A stretch of DNA of 64,000 bases, from NCBI GenBank assembly GCA_013285705.1, contig JABDHA010000001.1:1-64000 (forward strand), written 5' to 3'. Shown piece by piece: positions 39,030-48,449 of the stretch. Source of the stretch: Acidobacteriota bacterium (lineage in GTDB: Bacteria; Acidobacteriota; Terriglobia; Terriglobales; Acidobacteriaceae). The position numbers and the translations under genes were made by a program. The number at the start of each line of letters is the position of its first letter. Position 1 is the stretch's first letter. The notes beneath the pieces were generated by a model. It ran no database searches, was not told the DNA's origin, and was given only the letters and a program-made list of their open reading frames with translations.

Positions 39030-40112
39030 ATGGCTACCGCGAACCCCGTTTCCCGTCCCATCGATCCAGAGAAGCTCAATCAACTACTTCATCAGGCTGT
39101 CTCTGATATGGCGGCTTCGATGCACTCGGCGCTGATTCTTATCGGCGACAAGCTCGGCCTCTACCGAGCCATGGCCGATGGAACGCCGGTGACTGCGGCC
39201 GATCTCGCTCGCCGCACGGGCACCGCGGAACGCTATGTGCGGGAATGGCTCAACGCGAACGCCGCCGGGCGCTACATCGAATATGATCCGGCGACCGATA
39301 CCTATTCCATGACGCCGGAGCAGTCTTTTGCACTCGCCCAAGACGACACCGCCGTACACCTGCCGGGCTTCTATCACATGCTTGCCTCGTGCATGAAGGA
39401 CGAGGAGAAGCTTACCGAGGTTTTCCGCACGGGCAAGGGCTTTGGCTGGCACGAGCACGAAAAAGGATTGTTTGAAGGATGCGAGCGCTTCTTCCGTCCC
39501 AGCTATCTCGCCAACCTCACCAGCAGCTGGATTCCCGCACTCGAAGGCGTGGACGCGAAACTGAAAACTGGAGCCCGGGTGGCGGATGTAGGCTGCGGTC
39601 ATGGTGCCTCCACTCTACTGATGGCGCAGACCTACCCCAATTCTGAGTTTTACGGATTTGACTATCACCCTGCTTCGATTGAACAGGCGAAGAAAAAAGC
39701 CGCCGCCGCCGGGCTTAGCGACCGCGTTCATTTTGAAGCGGCGCCTGCTAAGACCTTTCCTGGAAAGGGCTATGATTTTGTGGCCTGCTTCGATTGCCTG
39801 CATGACATGGGCGACCCCACGGGAGCAGCGGCGCATGTTCGCCAGACGCTTGCTGACAATGGCACCTGGATGATCGTCGAGCCCTTTGCCGGCGACAGCA
39901 TCGCCTCGAACATGAATCCGATAGGACGGCTCTATTATTCAGCGTCCACGGTCTTCTGCGTGCCCGCTTCGCTCTCGCAGGAGGTAGGCTTGGGACTTGG
40001 CGCGCAGGCTGGCGAAAAGCGGATTCGCCAGGTGGTCACAGATGGCGGCTTTACGCACTTCCGCCGAGCGACGGAGACGCCATTCAATATGGTTTTTGAG
40101 GCGCGGCCCTAG
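39030..40112 (+). CDS. Class I SAM-dependent methyltransferase with winged-helix dimerisation domain
   Basis: The 360-residue protein has an N-terminal winged helix (MHSALILIGDKLGLYRAM ... TAADLARRTGTAERYVREWL), as in O-methyltransferases acting on small aromatic or natural-product substrates, then a Rossmann methyltransferase domain: motif I VADVGCGHGAST (184-195), FYGFDYHPASIEQAKKKA and VACFDCLHDMGDPTGAAAHVR. A strong GAGGAGG site precedes the ATG; a TATAAT with a weak -35 at 38902-38932 is a possible promoter. The substrate is not predictable. It is monocistronic. Confidence 0.9.
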   Translation: MATANPVSRPIDPEKLNQLLHQAVSDMAASMHSALILIGDKLGLYRAMADGTPVTAADLARRTGTAERYVREWLNANAAGRYIEYDPATDTYSMTPEQSFALAQDDTAVHLPGFYHMLASCMKDEEKLTEVFRTGKGFGWHEHEKGLFEGCERFFRPSYLANLTSSWIPALEGVDAKLKTGARVADVGCGHGASTLLMAQTYPNSEFYGFDYHPASIEQAKKKAAAAGLSDRVHFEAAPAKTFPGKGYDFVACFDCLHDMGDPTGAAAHVRQTLADNGTWMIVEPFAGDSIASNMNPIGRLYYSASTVFCVPASLSQEVGLGLGAQAGEKRIRQVVTDGGFTHFRRATETPFNMVFEARP

Positions 40113-40134
40113 CGTTCAAGATCAGGCTGATCGG

Positions 40135-40569
40135 CTATCGCTCCTTTTTTTGCGAAGCGAGCACCTTCCTTCGCTCTGCAATCAGCTTGCGCCTTTGTGT
40201 AACAGGCATGGCCAGCACGTCTTTTGTTTTCTTGGGCAGCTTGGCGAAGACAAGCTCATGGGCGCGCTCCAATAATTCGCGCAGTTCGCGCTCCGGCAGA
40301 GCATCCCATCGCTCCAGACAGACCCAATAAATTCGCGCCATATACGGGGCTGGAATTACGCCTTCGTTTTCCAGCAGCTCGCTGTACCGCTCTGCCCCCG
40401 CATGAAAGGACAGCACACCTTTACCCACGCCGTCGAGGTTCGTTACCGCAAACATCTTGCCGCCGATGGCCTTGTCTCCGGCCCAGAAGACAAGAGTCTC
40501 ACCCCACTGCACCGTCTCCTCGACATGCGGCAACTTCAGCAGGAATTCACGCAGGCGTTCTACGTCCAT
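40135..40569 (-). CDS. MmcQ/YjbR family DNA-binding-like protein
   Basis: The 144-residue protein has the YjbR/CyaY-like fold signature LREFLLKLPHVEETVQWG ... FAVTNLDGVGKGVLSFHAGAERYSELLE ... PAPYMARIYWVCLERWDAL. The C-terminal 40 residues are rich in Lys/Arg, extending past the usual domain. Family members bind DNA non-specifically or are of unknown role. Convergent with the methyltransferase gene, 22 bp apart. Confidence 0.85.
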   Translation of the reverse strand: MDVERLREFLLKLPHVEETVQWGETLVFWAGDKAIGGKMFAVTNLDGVGKGVLSFHAGAERYSELLENEGVIPAPYMARIYWVCLERWDALPERELRELLERAHELVFAKLPKKTKDVLAMPVTQRRKLIAERRKVLASQKKER

Positions 40570-40653
40570 ACGGATTGCCCTTTCTCCTATCTTTTTATTT
40601 TGTCCCTGATCGGATTATGCTGGGCATGCTTTCCAGGTGCATAGAGGAAAACG

Positions 40654-41115
40654 ATGAAACGATCCGGACGGGTATGGAGAGATGTTCTATTCGCAGCTCT
40701 GCTGGGCTTGCTGCTGTTGGTGCCACTCAAGACGGCATATGCTCAGAGTCCTGACAGCGCAATTAAACAGGTGCTGGCCGATCAGGTTTCCGCATGGAAC
40801 CAGGGCGATATTGATGGTTTTATGCATGGCTATAAGGAGTCGCCGGAGACGACGTTTGTCGGTAAGACGGTGCAGCACGGCTGGCAGAAGGTGCTCGAAC
40901 GCTATAAGCGTAACTATCCGACGAAGGAAGCGATGGGAACGCTCGATTTTTCCGATCTGGAGGTGCGGATGCTCGACGCGGAGCACGCTGTGGCTACGGG
41001 GAAATATCACCTGGCGCGAAGTGCTGCGGGCGGTGGTGAAGCTTCCGGGGTCTTTTCGCTGGTTTGGGAGAAATCGGCGGAGGGGTGGAGGATTATTTTG
41101 GATCACACGAGCTGA
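40654..41115 (+). CDS. Exported SnoaL/DUF4440-like (NTF2 fold) protein
   Basis: The 153-residue product has a signal peptide (MKRSGRVWRDVLFAALLGLLLLVPLKTAYAQ) and a cone-shaped NTF2-like domain: QVLADQVSAWNQGDIDGFMHGY, ETTFVGKTVQHGWQKVLERYKR, LDFSDLEVRMLDAEHAVATGKYHL and GVFSLVWEKSAEGWRIILDHTS. This matches DUF4440/SnoaL small exported proteins. Binding of a small ligand is likely and catalysis uncertain. Confidence 0.82.
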   Translation: MKRSGRVWRDVLFAALLGLLLLVPLKTAYAQSPDSAIKQVLADQVSAWNQGDIDGFMHGYKESPETTFVGKTVQHGWQKVLERYKRNYPTKEAMGTLDFSDLEVRMLDAEHAVATGKYHLARSAAGGGEASGVFSLVWEKSAEGWRIILDHTS

Positions 41116-41179
41116 ATAGGTTCAGATCACACTGCAAAGGCGTTAAATTCAGTCGATTTATATTCCATTGAGTTGATTC

Positions 41180-41623
41180 ATGTTTCCATCCTTAGAAGAT
41201 AGTGTGCCTTGGCATCGCGCAACCGTGGATAGTCTGACAGTTTTGGTCCTTCCTACGATGCTCTCAATGTGTTTGACGTTTCCGTTATTGATCTTATTTC
41301 CGCCTCTGAATAAGGCTGCAGACTATCTTAGTTTTGCACCAGCATTTCCCGGACCTTTGATATTAGGTCTTGTTCTGGGAATAAAGCATGCAAAACAAAA
41401 CAAAGATCATCCTCGCTTCCTCTATTGGTTGTGGATTGCTCCTCTAGTTTTGTTGATTATTGGTCATCTCTGTCCTGGAGGAACATCGCAGATAGATTTA
41501 TTCAGAAGTGAATTTACAAATGATACAGATGACGAAGGCCTCACTCAGCTCTTTATAATGAGTCCAATGGTTGGCTCTATTGGTTATTCTTTGGGTAGGC
41601 TTGCAGTGCTGAGGCGCAATTAA
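41180..41623 (+). CDS. Small integral membrane protein, unknown function
   Basis: The 147-residue protein has about four hydrophobic segments (LTVLVLPTMLSMCLTFPLLILF; FPGPLILGLVLGIK; FLYWLWIAPLVLLIIGHLC; FIMSPMVGSIGYSLGRLAVL). Its codon use is AT-rich compared with neighbours, which suggests later acquisition. No family is recognised. The ATG at 41180 has no strong ribosome binding site. Confidence 0.55.
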   Translation: MFPSLEDSVPWHRATVDSLTVLVLPTMLSMCLTFPLLILFPPLNKAADYLSFAPAFPGPLILGLVLGIKHAKQNKDHPRFLYWLWIAPLVLLIIGHLCPGGTSQIDLFRSEFTNDTDDEGLTQLFIMSPMVGSIGYSLGRLAVLRRN

Positions 41624-41775
41624 CCGAAGATGTATTCTGCCGCATCAGTTAGCTGTATTCACGGTAAGTTAGCAAGCTGCCTGTCGCTCCGCTTACGATG
41701 GCCACTCTTTTTCTCGCGAAACTTGAAGCTGCCTTGGCGCGCGCTCAGAATGACGCGGTTAATTGAGCGCTGTCG

Positions 41776-43314
41776 CTACAAAATATAACGGGACAAATCC
41801 TGGTCCTTCACGATCGAAGCGACCATCTGGCGCACATATTCCGGGTCGATGACGGCCACTTTTTCGCGGCCTGTAGCGGTTTCGCGTTCGATGATCGGCA
41901 ACGGCGTAGTGCTGCCATTGTTGTCGCCGGCAGCGGCAAGATCGATCACGTTGCTCTCGTTCTTGGCGGCTTTGCCCAAATCGGGTGCGAGGAAACTGAT
42001 TTCGTCGAGCACGCGCTCCATGATGGTGTGCAAGCGGCGTGCGCCGATGTTTTCCGTTGTCTCGTTGACGCGGAAGGCGAAGCGCGCGATCTCTTCGAGC
42101 GATTCCGGAGTGAATTCGAGCTTCAGCCCTTCGGTTTCGAGCAGCGCGGTGTACTGCTTGGTCAGAGACGACTTGGGCTCGGTGAGGATGCGAATGAAGT
42201 CTTCCACCGTGAGCGAGTGCAGCTCAACACGAATGGGAAAGCGGCCCTGCAATTCTGGAATCAGATCGCTGGGCTTTGAGACATGGAAGGCTCCGGCGGC
42301 GATGAAAAGAATGTGGTCGGTGCGCACCATGCCATACCGTGTGTTGACCGTGGTGCCTTCGACGATGGGCAGGATGTCGCGTTGTACGCCTTCGCGCGAA
42401 ACGTCGGGACCGTGTCCGCCTTCGCGTCCGGCGATCTTATCGATTTCGTCGAGGAAGACGATGCCGGAGTTTTCGACGCGCTCGACGGCGGTGCGCGTCA
42501 CCTGGTCCATATCGATGAGTCGGCCTTCTTCTTCCTGTACTAAATATTCGAAGGCTTCGCCGACCTTCATCTTGCGCTTCTTGGTGCGCTGGCCAAAGAT
42601 GTTCGGCAGGACATCCTTGAGGTTGATGTCCATCTCTTCGACGCCCTGGTTCGAGATGATCTCAAACGACGGCGCATTGCGCTCGCGCACATCGATCTCA
42701 ACCATGCGGTCGTCCAGCTTGCCTTCGCGGAACTGCTGGCGCAGCTTTTCGCGCGTGCGTTGATGGGATTCACTGCTGGGCGAGGGGAAGGTGAGCGTGT
42801 TGTTGTTGCCCGGCTCGCTTTGTGGGGGCGCAGCGGCGGGTGGAGTCATAGTCGGGGGTGGCAGCAGGAGATCAAGCAGGCGCTCTTCGGCGTTCAACTC
42901 GGCCTTGTCTTCCACTTCCTCAAGCTTTTCCTCCCGCACCATGTCGATGGCGATCTCAGCCAGATCGCGCACAATGGCTTCGACATCGCGGCCAACATAG
43001 CCGACTTCTGTAAACTTCGAGGCTTCGACTTTCAGGAAGGGCGAGTTGGTAAGCTTAGCCAGGCGGCGGGCGATTTCCGTTTTGCCCACGCCAGTCGGCC
43101 CGATCATGATGATGTTCTTGGGCATGATCTCTTCGGCGAGGTCGGGTGGAAGCTTCTGACGGCGCATGCGATTGCGCAATGCGATGGCGACGGCGCGTTT
43201 CGCGGCCTTCTGGCCGACGACGTACTTGTCCAGCTCGGCAACGATTTCGCGCGGGGTCAGGTCGTCGAGCGCGAGTTCCTGGTCTTCAGCGGTTCCCGGT
43301 AAATAAATAGCCAT
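41776..43314 (-). CDS. hslU: ATP-dependent protease ATPase subunit HslU
   Basis: The 512-residue AAA+ ATPase unfolds substrates and feeds them to HslV. Walker A is GPTGVGKT, Walker [13 protein letters not shown], the pore loop GYVGRD and sensor 2 region IGARRLHT are present, with the I-domain insertion between. The N-terminal [17 protein letters not shown] is typical. Length is larger than E. coli (443) because of an acidic, Pro/Ser-rich stretch in the I-domain. It follows hslV by 30 bp in one operon. Confidence 0.96.
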   Translation of the reverse strand: MAIYLPGTAEDQELALDDLTPREIVAELDKYVVGQKAAKRAVAIALRNRMRRQKLPPDLAEEIMPKNIIMIGPTGVGKTEIARRLAKLTNSPFLKVEASKFTEVGYVGRDVEAIVRDLAEIAIDMVREEKLEEVEDKAELNAEERLLDLLLPPPTMTPPAAAPPQSEPGNNNTLTFPSPSSESHQRTREKLRQQFREGKLDDRMVEIDVRERNAPSFEIISNQGVEEMDINLKDVLPNIFGQRTKKRKMKVGEAFEYLVQEEEGRLIDMDQVTRTAVERVENSGIVFLDEIDKIAGREGGHGPDVSREGVQRDILPIVEGTTVNTRYGMVRTDHILFIAAGAFHVSKPSDLIPELQGRFPIRVELHSLTVEDFIRILTEPKSSLTKQYTALLETEGLKLEFTPESLEEIARFAFRVNETTENIGARRLHTIMERVLDEISFLAPDLGKAAKNESNVIDLAAAGDNNGSTTPLPIIERETATGREKVAVIDPEYVRQMVASIVKDQDLSRYIL

Positions 43315-43344
43315 GTGCCTGCTCCTTTGGGGCGGGCTTACAAA

Positions 43345-43959
43345 TTATGCGTGCAGTTCTTCAATCGTGATCTGGTCGTTGGTATAGATGCAGATCTGTC
43401 CTGCAATACGCAGAGACTTTTCGGCAATATCGCGAGCCGACAGGTCCGTGTTCTCGTAAAGCGCCCGCGCGGAAGCTAATGCAAACGACCCGCCGCTGCC
43501 GATGGCGGCGATGCCCTCGTCCGGCTCAATCACGTCGCCCGATCCACTGAGCAGAAAGGTCTGGTGCGGGTCGGCGACGATGAGAAGCGCTTCAAGATTG
43601 CGCAGCATCTTGTCTGTGCGCCATTCCTTCGCCAACTCGACTGCGGAGCGGCCGAGGTTGCCGGCATATTGCTCCAGCTTCGATTCGAAGCGGCCGAAGA
43701 GCGAAAAGGCATCGGCGGTCGATCCGGCGAATCCGGCAAGGATTTTGTCCTGATACAGGCGGCGTATCTTCTTTGCCGAGTGCTTGATGACGGATTCGCC
43801 CAGCGTGACCTGACCATCGGCGGCCATGACGACGCTGCCATTGCGGCGCACGCACAGGACGGTTGTGGACCGGATACGCGGGGACCTGGCCGGTGCGTTC
43901 AATTTCAGCAGAGAAGTGCCACGACGAACGGTGGCCGGAGAAGACTTTCGATTCGACAT
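43345..43959 (-). CDS. hslV: ATP-dependent protease subunit HslV with an N-terminal extension
   Basis: The 204-residue threonine peptidase of the HslUV complex has the conserved start [23 protein letters not shown], but here it begins at residue 32, after 31 residues ([16 protein letters not shown]...). The usual protein begins with Met directly before this Thr. No ATG, GTG or TTG occurs closer than about 11 codons upstream of Thr32, so the catalytic Thr must be exposed by propeptide cleavage. Other family features ([42 protein letters not shown]-like [12 protein letters not shown]) are normal. It lies just upstream of hslU. Confidence 0.94.
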   Translation of the reverse strand: MSNRKSSPATVRRGTSLLKLNAPARSPRIRSTTVLCVRRNGSVVMAADGQVTLGESVIKHSAKKIRRLYQDKILAGFAGSTADAFSLFGRFESKLEQYAGNLGRSAVELAKEWRTDKMLRNLEALLIVADPHQTFLLSGSGDVIEPDEGIAAIGSGGSFALASARALYENTDLSARDIAEKSLRIAGQICIYTNDQITIEELHA

Positions 43960-44012
43960 GCTCAAGCCCAAGTATAACGCAGGGGCTTGAGCTGCATAGT
44001 GCGAACCGGACC

Positions 44013-44513
44013 CTAGCTGTTGGCCTGTTTTGCTGCGAAATCGCCGATGATCGGCAGCTTGAAATACTCGCCCTTGCTGGCCTTGAGCATGACCAGGAGC
44101 CACGCGATAAAGAAGCCGACCGAAACAGCCAGATCTACGAGAAGGAACAGGACTCCAATCAATGGAATGACATGAAGCGCCAGATGGACGATCGTAATCG
44201 CGATCCAGATAACGACCCAGGCGACGGCCAACGCAATGGATTGAATGGCATGGAAGCGGACAAGGCGCATCCTGTTGTAAGGCTCAAGCACCAGAAAGAT
44301 GATGGCCGGAATAATTGTCAGGTAGGAGATGGCCGCTGCGGCGTTTTCCGAGAGGCCGCTGGCCGCCGGGGCGACAGCTGCCGTCGGGGCGCTGCCTGCG
44401 CCTACCGGGGTAAAACCAGAGGGTGCGGCTGGGGCTGCATTGAGCTGCGCTCCGCAAAAACCGCAAAAGGTGGCCTGGGAAGCAACTTCGTTATGGCACG
44501 AAGGGCATTGCAT
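44013..44513 (-). CDS. Zinc-ribbon membrane protein with DUF4870-like domain
   Basis: The ATG at 44513 has AGGAG about 9 bases upstream. The 166-residue protein starts with a zinc ribbon ([22 protein letters not shown], two CxxC pairs), an Ala/Pro linker, then about four membrane helices ([65 protein letters not shown]), the pattern of DUF4870 proteins. Function unknown. It is 53 bp upstream of hslV on the same strand and may share its transcript. Confidence 0.85.
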   Translation of the reverse strand: MQCPSCHNEVASQATFCGFCGAQLNAAPAAPSGFTPVGAGSAPTAAVAPAASGLSENAAAAISYLTIIPAIIFLVLEPYNRMRLVRFHAIQSIALAVAWVVIWIAITIVHLALHVIPLIGVLFLLVDLAVSVGFFIAWLLVMLKASKGEYFKLPIIGDFAAKQANS

Positions 44514-44787
44514 AGGTAGTTCTCCTGCGTGGACTTGAGGTCTCAAGGATGAAGCGGGGAGAATGTCCTCGGAACGCACACCAGCATACGCCCGCGAGCG
44601 TCAAATTGAGGACATATTTTTGCGGCCGCTATCGCCCACCTCCTATAGTTTGAGGAGAGCGGAGAGCGTTTCATGGACCGTATTGAAAATAGCGCGGGAA
44701 ACTCGCCCGACGCGCGACAACATCCAGATTGCCATCTGGGGTATCCTTCTCTTAGCGAACGAGAGGCGAATTGAGGCGGAGATCTTG

Positions 44788-45273
44788 ATGAACGGCCTTT
44801 CCCTGCGAGACCCTCAGGTGATCGGAACTTTGGCGGCAGCCAGCCTCTGCCTGGGCGGCGTGGCGGTTTACTTTGCCATGCGCAAAAAGCCTACCGCGGA
44901 GGAGATGGAACGCGAACGCCGTGCTTTTCTAGTGCAGACAGGGCGAATTATCGACGGGACCCTGCTGGATATTTCGGAGCTTGACCCTGACGAAAGCGGC
45001 CGCCCGACCGGTATGCAGCTCATCCTCTACAAATACGAGATTGGCGGGGTGGTGTACGAGTGCTCTCAGGATGTGACGACTCTTCGCGATCTGGTGAACA
45101 TCTACGACTGTCGCCTGGGCTTTCCCTGCTCGGTACGTTACGACACGCACAAACCGGAGAACAGCATTATCTTTGCCGAAACCTGGAGCGGCCTGCGCGA
45201 TACGGCAAACTCGGTTCCGGTGCGCCGGGTCGTGCCCAACACTCCGCGTTCCCGGCCGGCGCCGCTTGGCTAG
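44788..45273 (+). CDS. Membrane-anchored protein of unknown function (DUF3592-like)
   Basis: The start at 44788 follows GGCGGAG and gives a 161-residue protein, one membrane helix (about 8-29, VIGTLAAASLCLGGVAVYFAM) and a beta-rich domain containing RAFLVQTGRIIDGTLLDISEL, YKYEIGGVVYECSQDV and a Cys/Tyr-rich FPCSVRYDTHKPENSII. This resembles DUF3592-type domains, which have a CxVxYxPxxPxxA-like end; here the sequence is CSVRYDTHKPENSI. Upstream frame is not protein-like. Function unknown. Confidence 0.7.
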   Translation: MNGLSLRDPQVIGTLAAASLCLGGVAVYFAMRKKPTAEEMERERRAFLVQTGRIIDGTLLDISELDPDESGRPTGMQLILYKYEIGGVVYECSQDVTTLRDLVNIYDCRLGFPCSVRYDTHKPENSIIFAETWSGLRDTANSVPVRRVVPNTPRSRPAPLG

Positions 45274-45347
45274 GTTAACCATGAATCACGTTCATGGAGC
45301 GAGAACACGCGTTGAAGTGTTGATCGGCCGCAGCATAGACTAAGTTC

Positions 45348-46295
45348 ATGCATGTTCACGGCTCACCTACCGGCAAAATGCAGCGCGTGCTGCAGTTCTC
45401 GCTCATGGCGACGCTTGCCTACGTGGTGCTGACGTTCGTTGCCGGGCTGCGCGCACATTCACTGGCCCTGATCTCCGAAGCCGGACATAATATTTCGGAC
45501 GCGCTGGCGCTGCTGCTCTCATTTGTTGCCGTTTACTTCCAGAGCCGTCCTCCAACTGATGCGAAGACCTTTGGCTATCAACGCGCTGGTGTACTCGCTG
45601 GCTTTGTCAATGCACTGACGCTGATCGTGATTGCCGCTTGGATCGCGGTCGAGGCGATTCACCGCCTGAGTGAGCCCGTCCAGGTGCAGCCTCGGCTGAT
45701 GATGATCGTCGCCGCAGCCGGCGTCATCATGAACGGCGTGATTGCCGCCCTGCTGTCGCGCGTCAACACAGATGTGAATATGCGCAGCGCCTTCATTCAT
45801 ATGCTGGGCGATACGCTTTCAACTGCGGCGGTGATTGTAGGCGGCGCGGCGATTCTCTGGACGGGGCAGGGATGGATAGACCCGGTACTCTCACTGGCGA
45901 TTGCGGTCCTCATCATCTGGTCGTCACTCTCAATCGTGCGGGAGACGCTGAATATTCTGCTCGAAGGCACGCCGCGCGGTATTTCGCTATCCGAGATTCG
46001 CGAGAGCCTGTGCGGGATTTCTGGCGTCGAGGATGTGCATGATCTGCACGTCTGGAGTCTCGGATCGCAGACGCACGCTTTGGCCAGCCATGTGACGATT
46101 CCCGATATTCCGCCTTCTGAAAGCAACCGGATTCTCGCGCAGATCAAGACGACGCTCCATGATCGTTTTCACATTACTCACACGACGATTCAGTTTGAGA
46201 ATGTGGATTGCGAAGTGGCGCATGGATGCGTGATGGCGGTAGAGGAAGTGCAGTTGCATGCGCATGGACATGGTCATCACGGACATAGCCATTGA
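45348..46295 (+). CDS. Cation diffusion facilitator (CDF/CzcD) family metal exporter
   Basis: The 315-residue protein has six membrane helices with the paired metal-binding sites HNISD (H47, D51) and HMLGD (H151, D155), which form the transport site of Zn(II)-type CDF proteins. A cytoplasmic C-terminal domain (ISLSEIRESLCGISGVEDVHDLHVWSLGS) follows, and a terminal His-rich tail (HAHGHGHHGHSH) probably binds metal. The likely role is export of Zn2+, Co2+ or Cd2+ from the cytoplasm against H+. It is monocistronic, ending before the inverted repeat at 46310. Confidence 0.94.
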   Translation: MHVHGSPTGKMQRVLQFSLMATLAYVVLTFVAGLRAHSLALISEAGHNISDALALLLSFVAVYFQSRPPTDAKTFGYQRAGVLAGFVNALTLIVIAAWIAVEAIHRLSEPVQVQPRLMMIVAAAGVIMNGVIAALLSRVNTDVNMRSAFIHMLGDTLSTAAVIVGGAAILWTGQGWIDPVLSLAIAVLIIWSSLSIVRETLNILLEGTPRGISLSEIRESLCGISGVEDVHDLHVWSLGSQTHALASHVTIPDIPPSESNRILAQIKTTLHDRFHITHTTIQFENVDCEVAHGCVMAVEEVQLHAHGHGHHGHSH

Positions 46296-46309
46296 ATTCG
46301 TGATCGCGG

Positions 46310-46413
46310 GTCATTCTGAGCGCAGCGAAGAATCCACTCACCATTGTTGAGTCCATGCAGCCTTAAGTTTCTAGCAAGAAAGCCGGAAGGTTTTTTGCTG
46401 CGCTCAGAATGAC
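46310..46413. repeat. 17-bp inverted repeat pair (GCTCAGAATGAC family)
   Basis: The 17 bases at 46310-46326 (GTCATTCTGAGCGCAGC) are the exact reverse complement of 46397-46413. The element lies between the convergent CDF and DNA ligase genes. The GCTCAGAATGAC core also occurs at 37145-37156 and near 41746, and a GCTCAGGATGAC variant at 57062 and 57773. It may act as a bidirectional terminator or be a MITE-like remnant. Confidence 0.8.
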
Positions 46414-46421
46414 TAAGCAGC

Positions 46422-48278
46422 TTAGCTATCCTGTGGCTTATCCGGCTGCGCGTTGTAGATTTCCTCGGCCCGCTCCAGGGTATCGATTTCGCTGACAGGC
46501 TTGTCCTCTCGAATACGCAGGATGCGGGGAAAACGCAGCGCAAAGCCGCTGCTGTGGCGATCCGAGCGCATGATGTTGTTGAAGGCGACCTCGAGGACAA
46601 CCAGCGGCTCAACAGTGCGAAAGCCGCCGAAATCTTCGAGCGTGTGCTGCTTGAAAAATTTCGTCAACTCATCGATTTCCGCGTCGGTGAGGCCGGAATA
46701 GGCTTTGCCGATGTTCTTTAGCTTGTCACCGTCTTTTACGGCAAAGGTGTAGTCGCTCAAGACTCCGGCGCGGCGGCCGTGGCCATACTCGGCGCCGGTT
46801 ACGACAACATCGAGTGTTGCCAGCTCGCGCTTCAACTTGAGCCACGCCAGGCCGCGTCGTCCTGGCTGATAGATGCTGTGCAGCGCTTTGAGCATGACTC
46901 CTTCGTTTCCCCGCTCGCGGGCCTCGGTATAGGCACGATCCAACTGTTCGGCGCTGCGTAATCGAATCGCAGGCGCCAGAATGAGGCGGGGAAACGGACT
47001 GAGTCGATCTTCTTCGCCGACGGGAAATAAATCTATCTGTCCGCGCGCGCTCTGATTTCCTGTTGTTTTCGCGTGTTTGCCGATGAATGCTTCGAGAGCG
47101 CTGCGGCGCTCCTGCAGTGGCCGTTCGAGCAATAGCTCTTCATCGAGATAGAGAATGTCGAAGGCCACGAAAACAACAGGCGTCTGCTCGCGCATCTCGC
47201 GCGAAACACGCTTACGCCCAAGGCGCTGCTGGAGCGAGGTGAAGGGCAACGCGCGCTGATCCGTTGCATTCCACGCGACGATTTCCCCGTCGAGAATTGC
47301 CGGTTGAGAAATCTGCTCGAAGGCTTCGAGGAGTTCCGGGAAGCTTTCGCCGATGTCTTCGCGATTCCGGGAGAAGAGTGCTACGCGTTCGGGCTCATTC
47401 GGATCGCCGCAGTGCAATTGCGCGCGGACGCCGTCATATTTGTCTTCCAATTGTGCTTCGCGCACGGCTTCCAGCGGGGCGGTGCTCCCATCCGCAGGAG
47501 CTTGTTCGGGCACGCGCTCTTCTTTGGGAAGCGCTTCTGATACGCCCTTGTGCTCAGCTGTGACTTCTTCGCTGAATCGTTCGAGCGCTTCTTCCACGGT
47601 GGCGACAGGGCTTGCTAGCATGAAACCCAGCGCGTGAAAAAGCCGCATCTGCGCTTCGTGCAGCTTGCCGGATACCGCCATCGCAGTTACCTCGGGCAGG
47701 CTGCCGGTGAGCATAACGGCGCGGCGTACCTCAGTGGGTTCAGCATTGTAGGCAAAGGCGATGGCCTCCTCGACCAGGCTCTGCTTGACGCCGATCCGCA
47801 TGTCGCCGGTGATGAGCTTGATGAGATATTTGGCTTCGAGGGGCGTGGCTTTTGTAAACAGATCGAGCACCAGCCGCTGCTTTGCGGTCGGGCCTTTCGC
47901 GGCGGCGATTTCATCCAGGGCCGCTTCCACATCTTCCAGGCTTAAAGTTGGAGACATGGGTTGCCGGTTTGCGAGCAGATCGTAAGCGGCGGCGCCAAGA
48001 TCGCCGTTCTGGCGATAGGCAGCGTACATGGCATCCCGGTCGGCGCCGGAGAGCTGGGATACGGCCTTTGAAAGAAGCGAGCCGCCGACATTGAGCGTGC
48101 GGCGGTCCGTCTCGGCAAAGGGCTGGCCTGATAAGTAGAGCGCAGCTCTCGATATGTCTTTGATAGCCAGCGGTTTAAGGTAGTCGGCGATCAAAGAGCG
48201 CTTTTCGAGCTTTTTGCTGGTGGCGGCCAGCTCCTGGCATAGCTGCGCGAATTGTTGCAGGCTGGCGCTCATCTCCAT
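46422..48278 (-). CDS. ATP-dependent DNA ligase (archaeal/LIG1-like, LigB type)
   Basis: The 618-residue protein has the three-domain LIG1-like layout: N-terminal DNA-binding domain (residues ~1-235), adenylation domain with catalytic Lys280 in EDKYDGVR and other motifs (LFSRNRED; ILDGEIVAW; GNEGVMLK; WLKLKRE), and an OB-fold (DVVVTGAEYGHGRRAG). Between the first two domains is a charged/Ala-rich insert at about 238-272. It seals nicks using ATP, unlike the NAD-dependent LigA. Bacterial homologues often accompany a DNA repair helicase/exonuclease pair, but none is adjacent here. ATGs at 48278 and 48272 are both possible starts. Confidence 0.93.
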   Translation of the reverse strand: MEMSASLQQFAQLCQELAATSKKLEKRSLIADYLKPLAIKDISRAALYLSGQPFAETDRRTLNVGGSLLSKAVSQLSGADRDAMYAAYRQNGDLGAAAYDLLANRQPMSPTLSLEDVEAALDEIAAAKGPTAKQRLVLDLFTKATPLEAKYLIKLITGDMRIGVKQSLVEEAIAFAYNAEPTEVRRAVMLTGSLPEVTAMAVSGKLHEAQMRLFHALGFMLASPVATVEEALERFSEEVTAEHKGVSEALPKEERVPEQAPADGSTAPLEAVREAQLEDKYDGVRAQLHCGDPNEPERVALFSRNREDIGESFPELLEAFEQISQPAILDGEIVAWNATDQRALPFTSLQQRLGRKRVSREMREQTPVVFVAFDILYLDEELLLERPLQERRSALEAFIGKHAKTTGNQSARGQIDLFPVGEEDRLSPFPRLILAPAIRLRSAEQLDRAYTEARERGNEGVMLKALHSIYQPGRRGLAWLKLKRELATLDVVVTGAEYGHGRRAGVLSDYTFAVKDGDKLKNIGKAYSGLTDAEIDELTKFFKQHTLEDFGGFRTVEPLVVLEVAFNNIMRSDRHSSGFALRFPRILRIREDKPVSEIDTLERAEEIYNAQPDKPQDS

Positions 48279-48449
48279 CGACTATAGATGCGGCTTTATC
48301 GGGAGTAAAAAGCGCGGTAAAATAAAAGAGATGCAGTTCGATCTCCAGAACGGCGCTCTCCTCTAGCGGCTCCCGCCGCCCATACGATTCGTTTCGTTTT
48401 TTTCCTTAAATTCACACTTTACAGCGCAGAGCGCACGAGAAAGCACACC

